From assembly GCF_048820975.1 (NCBI RefSeq), contig NZ_JBMEUF010000002.1, forward strand, positions 1 through 64,000: 64,000 nt of DNA. Reading direction: 5' to 3'. The translations under genes were made by a program, and so were the position numbers. Below the pieces are notes generated by a model. It made no database searches. It worked only from the letters and a program-made list of their open reading frames with translations, and was not told where the DNA came from. Position 1 is the stretch's first letter, and each line of letters starts with the position of its first letter. Of the stretch, positions 17,264 to 26,987 are shown piece by piece. This DNA comes from Glaciecola sp048820975 (GTDB lineage Bacteria > Pseudomonadota > Gammaproteobacteria > Enterobacterales > Alteromonadaceae).

Positions 17264-17890
17264 TTAATCTACCAATGGTTTTCGTGCATTGCGAACCGCA
17301 CGAGGATGCATTAGAGATTCTAATTCCCCCATATAAATCGCAATTTTTTGATGCATGTTTTTGTCACTTGAAATGGCGTTGTACAGCCAGTGATATAGAT
17401 CTTCAAAATCATACGGGCTGCCGTAACCATCTATAAATAATTCAGCAAGCTGAAGCTGCGCCTTTAAGTTTCCAAGTGCTGAAGCTTCGCGCAGGTACAT
17501 CACGGCTCGTTTTTTGTCTTGTTGTACTAATTTCCCAGTAGCGTGATAGCGACCAAGTTGTTCAAGTGCCGCTGGCAATCCTTGATTTGCCGCTTGGCGC
17601 ATGTAAAAAATACCCTGTACAGCGTTGCTTTCAACGCAAACTCCCCAAGCTAGCATATCTCCCCAAAGGAACTGGTAAGCTGGTATGCGCATGATGTCGG
17701 CGCGCGCTTCAATATCTTGTACTAATTGGCAGCGGTCTTCGACTACTCGCTCAAGATGCTGATTATTGTTGATCATCCTAATCAATTCGTCTTGCGAATA
17801 GAGTTGAACAGCCTCAAGTTCCTGCGCTTTAATATGCAAAGACGGTAGTATTGAGCAAAGAAAAACGAAGAATAATCCGTAATATCTCAT
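17264..17890 (-). CDS. motX: MotX-like sodium-driven flagellar motor protein (Sel1 repeats)
   Basis: The 208-residue protein has a signal peptide (cleavage near IKA-QE, residue 22) and then LYSQDELIRMINNNQHLERV and DRCQLVQDIEARA, as in Vibrio MotX. Two to three Sel1-like repeats follow (ALEQLGRYHATGKLVQQDKK, MYLREASALGNLKAQLQLAE). MotX forms the periplasmic T ring with MotY and is needed for the PomA/PomB stator of the Na+-driven polar flagellum. No other flagellar gene lies in the window. MotX genes often lie apart from other motor genes. A generic Sel1 protein is the alternative. Confidence 0.85.
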   Translation of the reverse strand: MRYYGLFFVFLCSILPSLHIKAQELEAVQLYSQDELIRMINNNQHLERVVEDRCQLVQDIEARADIMRIPAYQFLWGDMLAWGVCVESNAVQGIFYMRQAANQGLPAALEQLGRYHATGKLVQQDKKRAVMYLREASALGNLKAQLQLAELFIDGYGSPYDFEDLYHWLYNAISSDKNMHQKIAIYMGELESLMHPRAVRNARKPLVD

Positions 17891-18105
17891 GGTTGCCTAG
17901 CCTTATAGTTTGGTATATCGAAGAATAATTTCTATAAAGATATCGGCTATGAGAATATTTTATTGAGACCTGATTATATTTGTTTGTCAGAATCAAGTGC
18001 TAGGAATTATCTATCAAGTTAATCTCAATCAGCGATTTTACTGTATGATAGTATTCATAGAATAACAGTATTGATCACCCTCTTTTATAAGGTTCGCTCA
18101 CACAT

Positions 18106-19575
18106 ATGAAGTACAACGACCTGCGCGATTTTATTGCTCAACTTGAAAAAATGGGACAGCTAAAACGTGTGTCACAAGAAATTGACACCGATTTAGAGAT
18201 GACAGAAATTGCAGATAGAACCCTGAGAGCTGGGGGACCTGCAATTTTGTTCGAAAACCCTAAAGGGCATAGTATGCCGGTGCTAGCTAATTTATTTGGC
18301 ACACCAGAGCGCGTTGCTTTAGGTATGGGGCAACCTTCGGTATCGGCTTTGCGTGAGGTTGGCAAATTATTAGCATTTTTAAAAGAACCTGAGCCGCCAA
18401 AAGGCTTAAAAGACTTGATGAGTAAAATACCTGTGTTTAAGCAGGTTTTAAACATGCCCGCTAAGGTAGTAAAACGAGCTGTTTGCCAACAGAACGTTAT
18501 TGAGGGTGATGACGTAGACTTAAGCAAGCTGCCTATTCAGCGTTGTTGGCCCGGTGATGCAGCCCCTCTTATTACGTGGGGGTTAACAGTGACTAAAGGC
18601 CCACACAAGAAACGCCAAAATTTAGGTATTTATCGACAGCAAGTCATAGGTAAAAATAAAATCATTATGCGTTGGTTATCACATCGCGGTGGCGCACTTG
18701 ATTTTCGAGAGTGGTGTCAGACCAACCCTGGCGAACCTTATCCGGTTTCAGTTGCCTTAGGAGCCGACCCTGCTACCATATTAGGTGCAGTTACTCCGGT
18801 GCCTGATACGCTATCGGAATATGCCTTTGCTGGTTTGTTACGTGGTGATAAAACCGAGGTGGTCAAGTCTATATCAAATGATTTACAAGTACCTGCAAGT
18901 GCTGAAATTATATTAGAAGGTTATATTGCACAGGATGAAATGGCACCAGAAGGTCCATACGGTGACCATACGGGGTATTACAATGAAGTTGATGACTTCC
19001 CCGTTATGACGGTTACCCATATCACGCATCGTGATAATCCTATTTATCATTCAACTTACACTGGCCGCCCACCTGATGAACCCGCTATTTTAGGCGTTGC
19101 GTTAAACGAAGTATTTGTGCCTATTTTACAAAAACAATTCCCTGAAATAGTCGATTTTTATTTACCGCCTGAAGGTTGCTCATACCGCATGGCAGTAGTC
19201 ACTATGAAGAAACAATATCCTGGCCATGCTAAGCGCGTGATGATGGGAGTTTGGTCGTTCTTACGCCAATTTATGTACACAAAATTTGTGATAGTATGTG
19301 ATGATGATGTAAATGCCCGTGATTGGAACGACGTTATTTGGGCTATAACGACACGAATGGATCCCGCACGTGACACAACGCTAATCGAAAATACGCCTAT
19401 AGATTATTTAGATTTCGCTTCACCAGTTTCTGGCTTAGGTTCCAAAATGGGCCTGGATGCGACAAATAAAATGCCTGGTGAAACAGACCGTGAATGGGGA
19501 ACTCCTATTGTAATGGATGAGGACGTTGTGAAAAAAGTAGATGATATTTGGGACGAATTAGGCCTACTTAAATAG
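18106..19575 (+). CDS. ubiD: UbiD decarboxylase (3-octaprenyl-4-hydroxybenzoate carboxy-lyase)
   Basis: The 489-residue protein begins MKYNDLRDFIAQLEKMGQLKRV and is full length for UbiD. It has the prenylated-FMN/metal-binding regions around NLGIYRQQVIGKNKIIMRW and EGPYGDHTGYYNEVDDFPV. It decarboxylates the prenylated hydroxybenzoate intermediate of ubiquinone synthesis using prenyl-FMN made by UbiX. It is divergent from motX and followed by fre 48 nt later, a pairing also seen in E. coli. Confidence 0.97.
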   Translation: MKYNDLRDFIAQLEKMGQLKRVSQEIDTDLEMTEIADRTLRAGGPAILFENPKGHSMPVLANLFGTPERVALGMGQPSVSALREVGKLLAFLKEPEPPKGLKDLMSKIPVFKQVLNMPAKVVKRAVCQQNVIEGDDVDLSKLPIQRCWPGDAAPLITWGLTVTKGPHKKRQNLGIYRQQVIGKNKIIMRWLSHRGGALDFREWCQTNPGEPYPVSVALGADPATILGAVTPVPDTLSEYAFAGLLRGDKTEVVKSISNDLQVPASAEIILEGYIAQDEMAPEGPYGDHTGYYNEVDDFPVMTVTHITHRDNPIYHSTYTGRPPDEPAILGVALNEVFVPILQKQFPEIVDFYLPPEGCSYRMAVVTMKKQYPGHAKRVMMGVWSFLRQFMYTKFVIVCDDDVNARDWNDVIWAITTRMDPARDTTLIENTPIDYLDFASPVSGLGSKMGLDATNKMPGETDREWGTPIVMDEDVVKKVDDIWDELGLLK

Positions 19576-19623
19576 CCAATGTAATATTACAAAATTAAAC
19601 AAATAAGCACTTTTAGGATAATA

Positions 19624-20319
19624 ATGACAAGCGTAGACACCAAAGTAGTTAGTATAGACTCACTTACCCCATATGTATTAAAAATAGTGCTTGATGCCGG
19701 AACCCCTGTAGCTTTTAAAGCGGGCCAATATTTACAAGTAGTAATGGGTGAAAAAGATAAACGCCCGTTTTCTATTGCAAATATGCCTGGAGATGATGGC
19801 TTAATTGAGCTACATGTTGGCGCAACGCCTGAAAACCCTTACGCATATGAAGTTGTGCAAAAAGCTAAAACTGAATCAGTATTGAAAGTTGAACTTGGAT
19901 TAGGTGAAGCATACCTAAGGGAAAGCGACATGCCACTTATATTGATTGCAGGCGGCACAGGATACTCGTATACCAAATCCATTTTATTCGCATGTTTGCA
20001 GCACCAAGCTACACGTAAAGTTCACTTATATTGGGGAGCGAAATCCTCGGCCGATTTGTATGAAGCAGATATCCTTAGCCAACTAGCACGCGTACATGAA
20101 AACTTTTCATTTACCCCAGTTATTGAAAACTCTGAAAGTGAATGGATGGGCAAAAAAGGCCTAGTACATGAAGTACTTTTAGCTGAAATGTCAGATTTTA
20201 GCGCAGTTGAAGTGTATGTTGCAGGACGATTCGAAATGGCCGCGGTTGTGAGAGATGCATTAACACCACTTGGTTTACCCAAAGGACAATTGTTTGGCGA
20301 CGCTTTTGCGTTTATTTAA
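19624..20319 (+). CDS. fre: NAD(P)H-flavin reductase
   Basis: The 231-residue protein has the FAD/FMN-binding loop RPFSIANMP and the NAD(P)H-binding motif LIAGGTGYSYTKSIL of the ferredoxin-reductase fold, and matches Fre/LuxG in length. It reduces free flavins with NAD(P)H. Its position directly after ubiD fits the E. coli arrangement and suggests supply of reduced flavin, for example for prenyl-FMN formation. An AGGA ribosome-binding site precedes the ATG. Confidence 0.93.
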   Translation: MTSVDTKVVSIDSLTPYVLKIVLDAGTPVAFKAGQYLQVVMGEKDKRPFSIANMPGDDGLIELHVGATPENPYAYEVVQKAKTESVLKVELGLGEAYLRESDMPLILIAGGTGYSYTKSILFACLQHQATRKVHLYWGAKSSADLYEADILSQLARVHENFSFTPVIENSESEWMGKKGLVHEVLLAEMSDFSAVEVYVAGRFEMAAVVRDALTPLGLPKGQLFGDAFAFI

Positions 20320-20377
20320 AGTCTAAATGCGAGCCTGTAGAGTATAAAAACAAAAATATAAAAAGGTATAAATAGCA

Positions 20378-21790
20378 ATGTTGACAGTAAAAGTAGCAAA
20401 CAAAGCTTCTAAACTAATTGGTGCGTCAGTGCTAGCTTGGGGCGCTTTAGGCGCGGTGAGTTTCGCTCAGGATGAGAGCCAAGCGCAGTCATCTTCGCAA
20501 ATGTCACATTTACATGACATTGCACAGCAAGTATCCCCCACTCGCATTGAACAAGATATTCAAACATTAGTGAACTTTGGTACTCGCCATACGTTGTCTG
20601 AAACTGAATCTGATACCCGCGGTATTGGTGCGGCTCGGCGCTGGATTAAATCAGAATTTGATAAAATTTCAGCCCAGTGCTCAGGATGCCTTGAGGTGTT
20701 TTATCAAACAGAAGTTATATCAGGTGAAAAACGTATTCCCAATGCTACCGAAGTGGTGAGTGTGATTGCTATTCAAAAAGGGACAAGTGATCCTAATAGA
20801 TACGTTTTAATGAGCGGTGATATAGATTCACGCGTAACTGACGTAATGGATTTCACTTCTGACTCACCTGGTGCAAATGATAACGCTTCTGGTGTTGCAG
20901 GTACCTTAGAGGCAGCTAGAGTGTTAAGCAAGCACAAGTTTCATGGCAGTATTGTTTACGCTGCGTTAGCTGGAGAAGAGCAAGGCTTATTTGGCGGGCG
21001 CATACTAGCTGAATATGCTAAAGCTCAAAATTGGCAACTAAAAGCAGTATTAAACAATGACATGATTGGTAATATTGAAGGTGTAAATGGCGTTATAAAC
21101 AACACCACTGCCCGTATATTTGCAGAAGGCACCCGCCAAATGGAAACAAGCGAGGAAGCGAGTTGGCGAAGATTTACTGGCGGTGAAGTTGACTCCCCCA
21201 GTCGAAACTTAGCACGCTATATTGACAAAATTGCCGACAACTACATCGAAAATCTCGACACAATGGTAATTTATCGGCTCGACCGTTTTCGTCGAGGCGG
21301 TCACCACCGCCCATTTAATGATTTAGGTTTTGCAGGTGTTCGTATTATGGAAACCAACGAAAACTATAATCGCCAGCATCAAGATTTACGCACTGAAAAT
21401 GGTGTTGAGTATGGTGACACAATTGACGGTGTTGATTTTGACTATGCCGCTAAGCTCACCGCACTTAACGCGGTTTCGTTAGCAAGCATGAGCTGGGCAC
21501 CTAAACCTCCTACCGATGTAAGTATAAGTGGTGCGGTTCAACCTTCTACTACACTTAAGTGGCTTGCTCTTGATGCTGACGAAAATCCGCAGCTAGCGGG
21601 CTACAAAATCTACTGGCGCTACACCGATGCTCCGCAGTGGCAATACAGCAGATACGTGGGCAATGTAAATGAATTTACACTGAAAAATGTTGTTATAGAC
21701 AACTACTTTTTCGGCGTTGCTAGTGTAAGCAAATCAGGTATTGAAAGCCCTGTAGTGTTCCCAGGTCCAGCGGGTTCATTTAACCCATAA
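20378..21790 (+). CDS. secreted M28 family zinc peptidase
   Basis: The 470-residue protein has a signal peptide (cleavage near SFAQ, about residue 31) and an M28 aminopeptidase core. The core includes SPGANDNASGVAG, the glutamate motif AGEEQGLFGG and NNDMIGN, which supply zinc ligands and the catalytic base. A C-terminal fibronectin type III-like domain follows (about 375-465, with AGYKIYWRYTDAPQW). The first ligand motif, normally H-x-D, reads D148-I-D150, so the usual His is Asp. It probably acts in the periplasm or outside the cell on peptides; the specificity cannot be told. It lies 58 nt after fre on the same strand. Confidence 0.85.
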   Translation: MLTVKVANKASKLIGASVLAWGALGAVSFAQDESQAQSSSQMSHLHDIAQQVSPTRIEQDIQTLVNFGTRHTLSETESDTRGIGAARRWIKSEFDKISAQCSGCLEVFYQTEVISGEKRIPNATEVVSVIAIQKGTSDPNRYVLMSGDIDSRVTDVMDFTSDSPGANDNASGVAGTLEAARVLSKHKFHGSIVYAALAGEEQGLFGGRILAEYAKAQNWQLKAVLNNDMIGNIEGVNGVINNTTARIFAEGTRQMETSEEASWRRFTGGEVDSPSRNLARYIDKIADNYIENLDTMVIYRLDRFRRGGHHRPFNDLGFAGVRIMETNENYNRQHQDLRTENGVEYGDTIDGVDFDYAAKLTALNAVSLASMSWAPKPPTDVSISGAVQPSTTLKWLALDADENPQLAGYKIYWRYTDAPQWQYSRYVGNVNEFTLKNVVIDNYFFGVASVSKSGIESPVVFPGPAGSFNP

Positions 21791-21844
21791 TTCGCAATTT
21801 GGTGTGTCAACTAACAACAATGAATGTTAATTAAGAGGCTATAA

Positions 21845-22645
21845 ATGAATCGAGCAGTTACCGTGATTTACAATTACTGCGTAATAGCAATTGTTTTATT
21901 AGGTGTTAGTAACATTACACATGCACAAACGAAACCAATTAGCTTAGCGGGTAATAAAGTCGCCAGCCTTATTGACGGGCCGGAGTCACCTGCACTTGCT
22001 ATAGATATTGTTAAGGCAGTATTTAAAAGCCAAGATGTGACAGTTCAAGCGACCACGCAGGCATGGTTAGGTAGTGGCTTACGCAGTGGCAAATATATTG
22101 GCTTTATTGACCATTATTCTCTAAATGAGCCTAAAAATGGATATGTATATTCAAAGCCTTATTTGCAATTAAACCTGCACATAGCAGGGCGTGAAGCCAA
22201 CGTGGTAAATATTACTCGCTTAGATAAAATTTATCGCCAACGCTTAGGGGTCGAAAACAGATTTGCCAACACCGATATGTTGCGCACTGAGCGCTCAGTT
22301 AGCTGGGCTAGGTCGCCTAGCTTTATTAGCAATATTCAGCAGCTTGCAGAGCAACGTGTTCGCTATATTATTGCTGATAAATACATGCTTGATGAATTTA
22401 ACAAGCTGCTTATTGCAAATGGTGAAGCGCCACTGTACCTATCAGGCGCCTCTATTTATTCACCGTCACTGAGTGTCGCGTTGAGAAATGATGCTGACAA
22501 TGCAAATACACTTATTGAGCAGTTTGATGCAAATTTAAGTGCTATGAAAGAAAGCGGCGAATATAGCAAATTGGTATCACTCGCAAGCGAACAACCCTCG
22601 GTTTTGGATGAAGCCTTGTACGCTGAAATTATTAGAAAATGGTAG
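21845..22645 (+). CDS. periplasmic solute-binding protein, family 3-like
   Basis: The 266-residue protein has a signal peptide ending near THAQ (about residue 28) followed by a type II periplasmic-binding-protein fold. Typical segments are KPISLAGNKVASL at the start, a central YSKPYLQLNLHIAG and RLGVENRFANTDM, and YSPSLSVALRNDAD followed by a C-terminal helix that ends ESGEYSKL. No transporter gene is nearby, so it may be an orphan sensor-type or amino-acid-binding protein. The start has AAGAGG 7 nt upstream. The ligand is unknown. Confidence 0.75.
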   Translation: MNRAVTVIYNYCVIAIVLLGVSNITHAQTKPISLAGNKVASLIDGPESPALAIDIVKAVFKSQDVTVQATTQAWLGSGLRSGKYIGFIDHYSLNEPKNGYVYSKPYLQLNLHIAGREANVVNITRLDKIYRQRLGVENRFANTDMLRTERSVSWARSPSFISNIQQLAEQRVRYIIADKYMLDEFNKLLIANGEAPLYLSGASIYSPSLSVALRNDADNANTLIEQFDANLSAMKESGEYSKLVSLASEQPSVLDEALYAEIIRKW

Positions 22646-22741
22646 CGTAAGCTAACAATAATAAATTGCGCATTGCTGAAATATTTTGTCATAACTCGAG
22701 GTCTAGTAAGATAAGGATCTTACAAAGAATTATCGGATAAA

Positions 22742-23212
22742 ATGAACAAGTTGATTAAAAATGTTATTGCCATTGCTGCCATTGTGGCCATTGTTTTTTT
22801 TACAAACAAAGGCGTACAAAGCTATTTAGGTGAACAAGCTCTAGAGGATTTAGCCTTTGAGGTACATGAGTTTGATGCAGCAATGGAACTGGCTGAAAGT
22901 GAAGGAAAACTCGTCTTGGCTGACTATTCCGCTATTTGGTGCCCTAGTTGCCGTAAATTGGATAAAGAAGTCTTCGCCAACCCTGATGTAGCTAACTACA
23001 TAAAGAATAATTATGTGTTTACTAGAGTAGATCACGATACTGCAAGCGGCGCTGAATTTGCGAGAAAGTATGCTGTAGTAGGATTTCCTCGGGTTTTGAT
23101 TCTTAATGCCAAAGGTGACAAGCTAAGCGAGCTCCCCTTGAGCTTTGAATCAACGCAGTATAAGGCCAACTTAAGCAAAGCTTTTCATGCTTTCAGTTCT
23201 CGTAGTTATTAG
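22742..23212 (+). CDS. membrane-anchored thioredoxin-like protein
   Basis: The 156-residue protein has one N-terminal hydrophobic helix (about 8-24) and a thioredoxin fold with active site C67-P-S-C70 in the context YSAIWCPSCRKLDKEVF. This resembles the C-terminal domain of DsbD and thioredoxin_7 proteins. The cis-proline region reads VVGFPRVLIL. The domain should face the periplasm and reduce or oxidise thiols there. It is the last plus-strand gene before the convergent kinase gene. Confidence 0.85.
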   Translation: MNKLIKNVIAIAAIVAIVFFTNKGVQSYLGEQALEDLAFEVHEFDAAMELAESEGKLVLADYSAIWCPSCRKLDKEVFANPDVANYIKNNYVFTRVDHDTASGAEFARKYAVVGFPRVLILNAKGDKLSELPLSFESTQYKANLSKAFHAFSSRSY

Positions 23213-23245
23213 TTGCTACACTCGAAAAATTCAGATTGTGCTAGT

Positions 23246-24121
23246 TCAAGAATACTGAGCTTTGGCTAAGCAGAATGCGCCATATCTGGCATTTTGCTTA
23301 GCCTCAAACATTGTTTTGTTTAACGCCTTTTGAAGCCTTTCCTTATAAATAAACGCTATGCCACCACCCAAGAATACCGGCAAATCAAATGCTTTTTGGG
23401 TGAGTATTTCCTGTAAATAGACACTACCTTCTTGAAGCCATGCGGCGACTTGCTTGCTAGATTCGGCATTCGCCAGTATACGAGGAGTTAAGCTCGCGAA
23501 TTGTTTTGGACTTGCTTTCCCCCATTCAGTAATGACTTGATTAGTATCTGCTCCTAGCACGTCAAACATGCTTTCAAATAACGAAGCCTCGTTACTAATT
23601 CTGCCCACTGACAAGTCAAGCGCATGTAAATACCAGCGAATGGCTTTTTGCCCTAACCATGCGCCTGAAGCAGTATCGCCTAATAAAAAACCTTGCCCGC
23701 CATACTGCTGCATTTCTTTATGGCGATATTCTGCAACGCAAGAGCCCGTACCTAAGACCACAAAAGCACAATCTTCTCCCTCATTTGCGCCATAACATGC
23801 GGTTTCTAAATCAGTGAAAAGAAACGTGCGGTAGAATGAATGCTGCCAAGCAGTAAACCTCGCTTGTACACTTTCTATACCAGCTCCCGCGGCACCAATA
23901 CTCACAATACAATCACTAGGCTTTATTTTGTTCTCAAGCGCTAGGCTGTGCGATAAAAGCCCTGTAATTCCTTGTTCAATTGACTGCATTGCCCCGGTGA
24001 AGTGGGTAAACAGATTACTTGATCCTGTTTGAACTTGCGCCATTTCATTACCCTTTTGGTCAAAAAGGCTTGCGCTACATTTGCTACCACCGGCATCAAT
24101 CCCAATTATCCATTGCCGCAT
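23246..24121 (-). CDS. BadF/BcrD-type sugar kinase, probably N-acetylglucosamine or N-acetylmuramic acid kinase
   Basis: The 291-residue ASKHA-fold protein begins with the phosphate-1 motif IIGIDAGGSKCSASLFD and has the second glycine motif VVLGTGSCVAEY and adenosine region FLGGGIAFIYK. This is the BadF/BadG/BcrA/BcrD family that includes animal GlcNAc kinase, Vibrio glucosamine kinase and clostridial MurK. The gene overlaps the alr stop by one base and faces away from the symporter-murQ genes. The context suggests it makes the amino-sugar 6-phosphate used by MurQ. I infer GlcNAc/MurNAc kinase from context; the sequence alone does not fix the substrate. Confidence 0.75.
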   Translation of the reverse strand: MRQWIIGIDAGGSKCSASLFDQKGNEMAQVQTGSSNLFTHFTGAMQSIEQGITGLLSHSLALENKIKPSDCIVSIGAAGAGIESVQARFTAWQHSFYRTFLFTDLETACYGANEGEDCAFVVLGTGSCVAEYRHKEMQQYGGQGFLLGDTASGAWLGQKAIRWYLHALDLSVGRISNEASLFESMFDVLGADTNQVITEWGKASPKQFASLTPRILANAESSKQVAAWLQEGSVYLQEILTQKAFDLPVFLGGGIAFIYKERLQKALNKTMFEAKQNARYGAFCLAKAQYS

Positions 24122-25230
24122 TATTTGTTTCCCTTGTTTTCAGGCGAGCCTGGATAAATATAATGCCGCGGTATTCGTTTAGAGACTCTTGTCATCAGTT
24201 CATAACCAATTGTTCCAATGTGTTCAGCCACATCGTTAATGGCAAGCTTATTTCCCCACAACTCAACAAGATCACCAATTTGAGGATCGTCTAAGCCACT
24301 TACATCGAAAGTCAGCATATCCATTGACACTCTGCCAACTAGAGGAATTATTTGATTGTTACACCAAGCTGGCGTGCCGGTAGGTGCATGCCTTGGGTAG
24401 CCATCTCCATAGCCTATCGCTACAGTAGCGATCACTGATTCTTTTGGTGCACGCCATGTACCGCCATACCCTACCGTATCGCCTTTTGGGATAGTACGAA
24501 GCGCTATAATCTGGGAGTGCAAACTCATTACGGGTGTTAGCTCAATAGGATTATCTGCAGCTTCAAACGGCGTAGAACCATACATAGCAATGCCTAAACG
24601 TACATAATTTTTATGCGCATGAGGAAAGCGAATACTGGTAGCAGAATTGGCAATACAAAGAGGGAATTCAGTTTTTTCTATCGCTTTTAAGAAAGATGCG
24701 ATTTGCATGTTAACGTGGCTTTGATCAGGTTCATCTGACCTCGCTAAATGAGTAACGATAGCTGAATTTTCGTCAATTATGTCGCCATAATCATCAATTA
24801 CGCGATTAAAATCGTTAATTGGAAAACCTAAGCGATGCATACCCGTATCAAATTTGATCCAAGCGCAGGGGGGCATTTTCGATCTTGAAAGGTACTCTCT
24901 GTATGCATCAAGTTGCCAATACGAATGCATTATCCATATAAATTGGTTATTTTCACCCTGGTCAAAATCATCTGCATGGTGAGCACCTTGAAGAATAAGT
25001 ATAGTTTTATTAATACCGGCATTTCTTAGCGCTAAGGCTTCATCTAAAAATGCTACGGCAAGTAGGTCAACCTTATCTTCAAGAAGCTTTGCGACTTCAA
25101 CAGCACCATTGCCATAAGCATCTGCTTTAACAACGGCAATTATTTTTGCGCCATTAGTCAAGGCAATGAGTTTTTGCAAATTGCTCTGTACAGATGATAA
25201 ATTAATAATGGCATGGCTCGAACGGCTCAA
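24121..25230 (-). CDS. alr: alanine racemase
   Basis: The 369-residue protein has the fold III PLP-binding motif AVVKADAYGNGA with the Schiff-base lysine about residue 34. The catalytic tyrosine region is in the C-terminal beta domain (TVGYGGTW and GYGDGYPRHAP). It interconverts L- and D-alanine for the cell wall or alanine breakdown. It is tightly coupled to the downstream sugar kinase (1-bp overlap) and divergent from the symporter-murQ operon, so a role in using alanine released from muropeptides is likely. Confidence 0.93.
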   Translation of the reverse strand: MSRSSHAIINLSSVQSNLQKLIALTNGAKIIAVVKADAYGNGAVEVAKLLEDKVDLLAVAFLDEALALRNAGINKTILILQGAHHADDFDQGENNQFIWIMHSYWQLDAYREYLSRSKMPPCAWIKFDTGMHRLGFPINDFNRVIDDYGDIIDENSAIVTHLARSDEPDQSHVNMQIASFLKAIEKTEFPLCIANSATSIRFPHAHKNYVRLGIAMYGSTPFEAADNPIELTPVMSLHSQIIALRTIPKGDTVGYGGTWRAPKESVIATVAIGYGDGYPRHAPTGTPAWCNNQIIPLVGRVSMDMLTFDVSGLDDPQIGDLVELWGNKLAINDVAEHIGTIGYELMTRVSKRIPRHYIYPGSPENKGNK

Positions 25231-25409
25231 AGTATCAATTCCTTTGGTATTTTATGGCATAAGTGTATGCTAGAAAAAACGCATTTTCACCTATATCGCT
25301 ATAAATAATTGCGTCTAAGTCGTAAACTATATCGTGATTCTAATAATATGACACAATAACAATAAAAAGGTATGTTGTATGAAGCTTTTACGTAACACTC
25401 TGAGAACGT

Positions 25410-26987
25410 ATGATTGATCAATTCTCATTTCTTGATTGGTCTTTTTTTGCCGCTTATTTACTGATACTTGTTGTTTCGGGGTTTTGGTTTAATACCAAGT
25501 CGCAATCAAGTAAAGATTACTTTTTGGCAGGTAATCAAATGCCTATTTGGTTAGTGGGTATTTCCGTATTGGCTACCTCGCAATCTGCTGCAACATTTTT
25601 GGGCGGCCCAGACCAAGGCTATAGAGGTGACCTAAGCTACCTAGCAACTAATTTAGCCGGATTTATAGCCGCTATATTTGTAGCTTATTTTTTGATGCCT
25701 AAGTTTTATAAGCAAAAAGTATTTACGGTTTATGAGTTATTAGAGCAACGATTTGGTGAACGTGCAAAATATCAAGCCGGAACGGTTTATTTAATTGGTC
25801 GCTTGTTCGCAAGTGGAGCAAGGCTATATATGGCGGCAATTGCAGTAGCCATGATCTTATTTGGAGACATACAAGCCAATCATGTTTTACTGTCAATAGC
25901 GCTAATTGCTAGCATTGGATTTGCTTATACTATGTACGGTGGCATTAAAAGCGTTATCTACAGTGATGCCATCCAAGCTTTAGTTTATATTTCGGCAGCT
26001 TTATTAGTACTAGGCTATTTACTCACCAGTATCCCTGCTGATTTATCCCAAATTGTAGCCACCTTGCAATCACCCGGAAATGACCAAGCATCCAAGCTTA
26101 CCCTCTTTAACTTTGACTTAGACTTTACTGGCGCAGGAGTATTTAGCTTTTGGTCAGTGGTTACTGGTTTTGTACTACTTAATATAGCTGCATTTGGCCT
26201 AGATCAAGACGTTACCCAGCGTATGCTTACCTGCAAAGATGCAAAAAGTGCCAGTAAGGCACTGCTCAGCTCCATAATTATGGGAATTCCTGTAGTACTT
26301 ATATTCGTGTGCATAGGTTTACTGTTGTATGTGTATTATCAACATCCTGAATTGATGCACAATGGCCTTGATGGCGCCCCTATTCCGGAGTTTTCTGGGC
26401 AAACTGTGACTATTTTTATGTACTATGTACTCACTGACTTACCAAATGGCATTAAAGCTATTGTAACCATTGGCATTATTGCGGCGGCTTTATCAACACT
26501 TAACTCGGGCTTAAATAGTATGTCATCAGTAGCGGTACAAGATTTATACCGTGGATTTTACTGCGGTATTATTAAGAAGCAGGAAGCAACAGAGCAGCAA
26601 CTTATTATTGCTGGGCGAATAAGTATGGGGCTAGTGGCTATTTTATTAAGCGCAATGGCAGGTTTATGTTATTACTGGCAGCAGTATACCGATACACCCT
26701 TACTCGCCTTTGCCTTAAGTGTTATGGTTTTTTCCTATAGCGGCTTGCTTGGCGTCTATTTTACTGCTTTATTTACGAAACGAGGTTCACCCACTTCAAT
26801 TGTTTGCGCGTTGTTAGTAGGCTTTAGTATTCCCGTGCTTATGCAGCCTTATATACAAACTTTGTATTTAGCTGAATCTATGCAGTTTGATCTTAATTTT
26901 TCATATCAATTACTAATTGCAACGACCGTGGCAACCTTAATTTGTTTAATGGGCAATACTAAAATACAGAGTGAGCAAACTACATGA
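25410..26987 (+). CDS. sodium:solute symporter (SSS family), probable amino-sugar permease
   Basis: The 525-residue membrane protein has about 13 transmembrane helices and SSS-type motifs. These include WFNTKSQSSKDYFLAGNQMP after helix 1, TMYGGIKSVIYSDAIQ, and NIAAFGLDQDVTQRMLTCKD. It would import a solute with Na+. Its stop overlaps the murQ start (ATGA), which strongly suggests that it brings in N-acetylmuramic acid or its anhydro form. The ATG at 25410 has only a weak ribosome-binding site and overlaps a possible 12-codon upstream frame (25379-25417). The substrate is inferred. Confidence 0.85.
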   Translation: MIDQFSFLDWSFFAAYLLILVVSGFWFNTKSQSSKDYFLAGNQMPIWLVGISVLATSQSAATFLGGPDQGYRGDLSYLATNLAGFIAAIFVAYFLMPKFYKQKVFTVYELLEQRFGERAKYQAGTVYLIGRLFASGARLYMAAIAVAMILFGDIQANHVLLSIALIASIGFAYTMYGGIKSVIYSDAIQALVYISAALLVLGYLLTSIPADLSQIVATLQSPGNDQASKLTLFNFDLDFTGAGVFSFWSVVTGFVLLNIAAFGLDQDVTQRMLTCKDAKSASKALLSSIIMGIPVVLIFVCIGLLLYVYYQHPELMHNGLDGAPIPEFSGQTVTIFMYYVLTDLPNGIKAIVTIGIIAAALSTLNSGLNSMSSVAVQDLYRGFYCGIIKKQEATEQQLIIAGRISMGLVAILLSAMAGLCYYWQQYTDTPLLAFALSVMVFSYSGLLGVYFTALFTKRGSPTSIVCALLVGFSIPVLMQPYIQTLYLAESMQFDLNFSYQLLIATTVATLICLMGNTKIQSEQTT

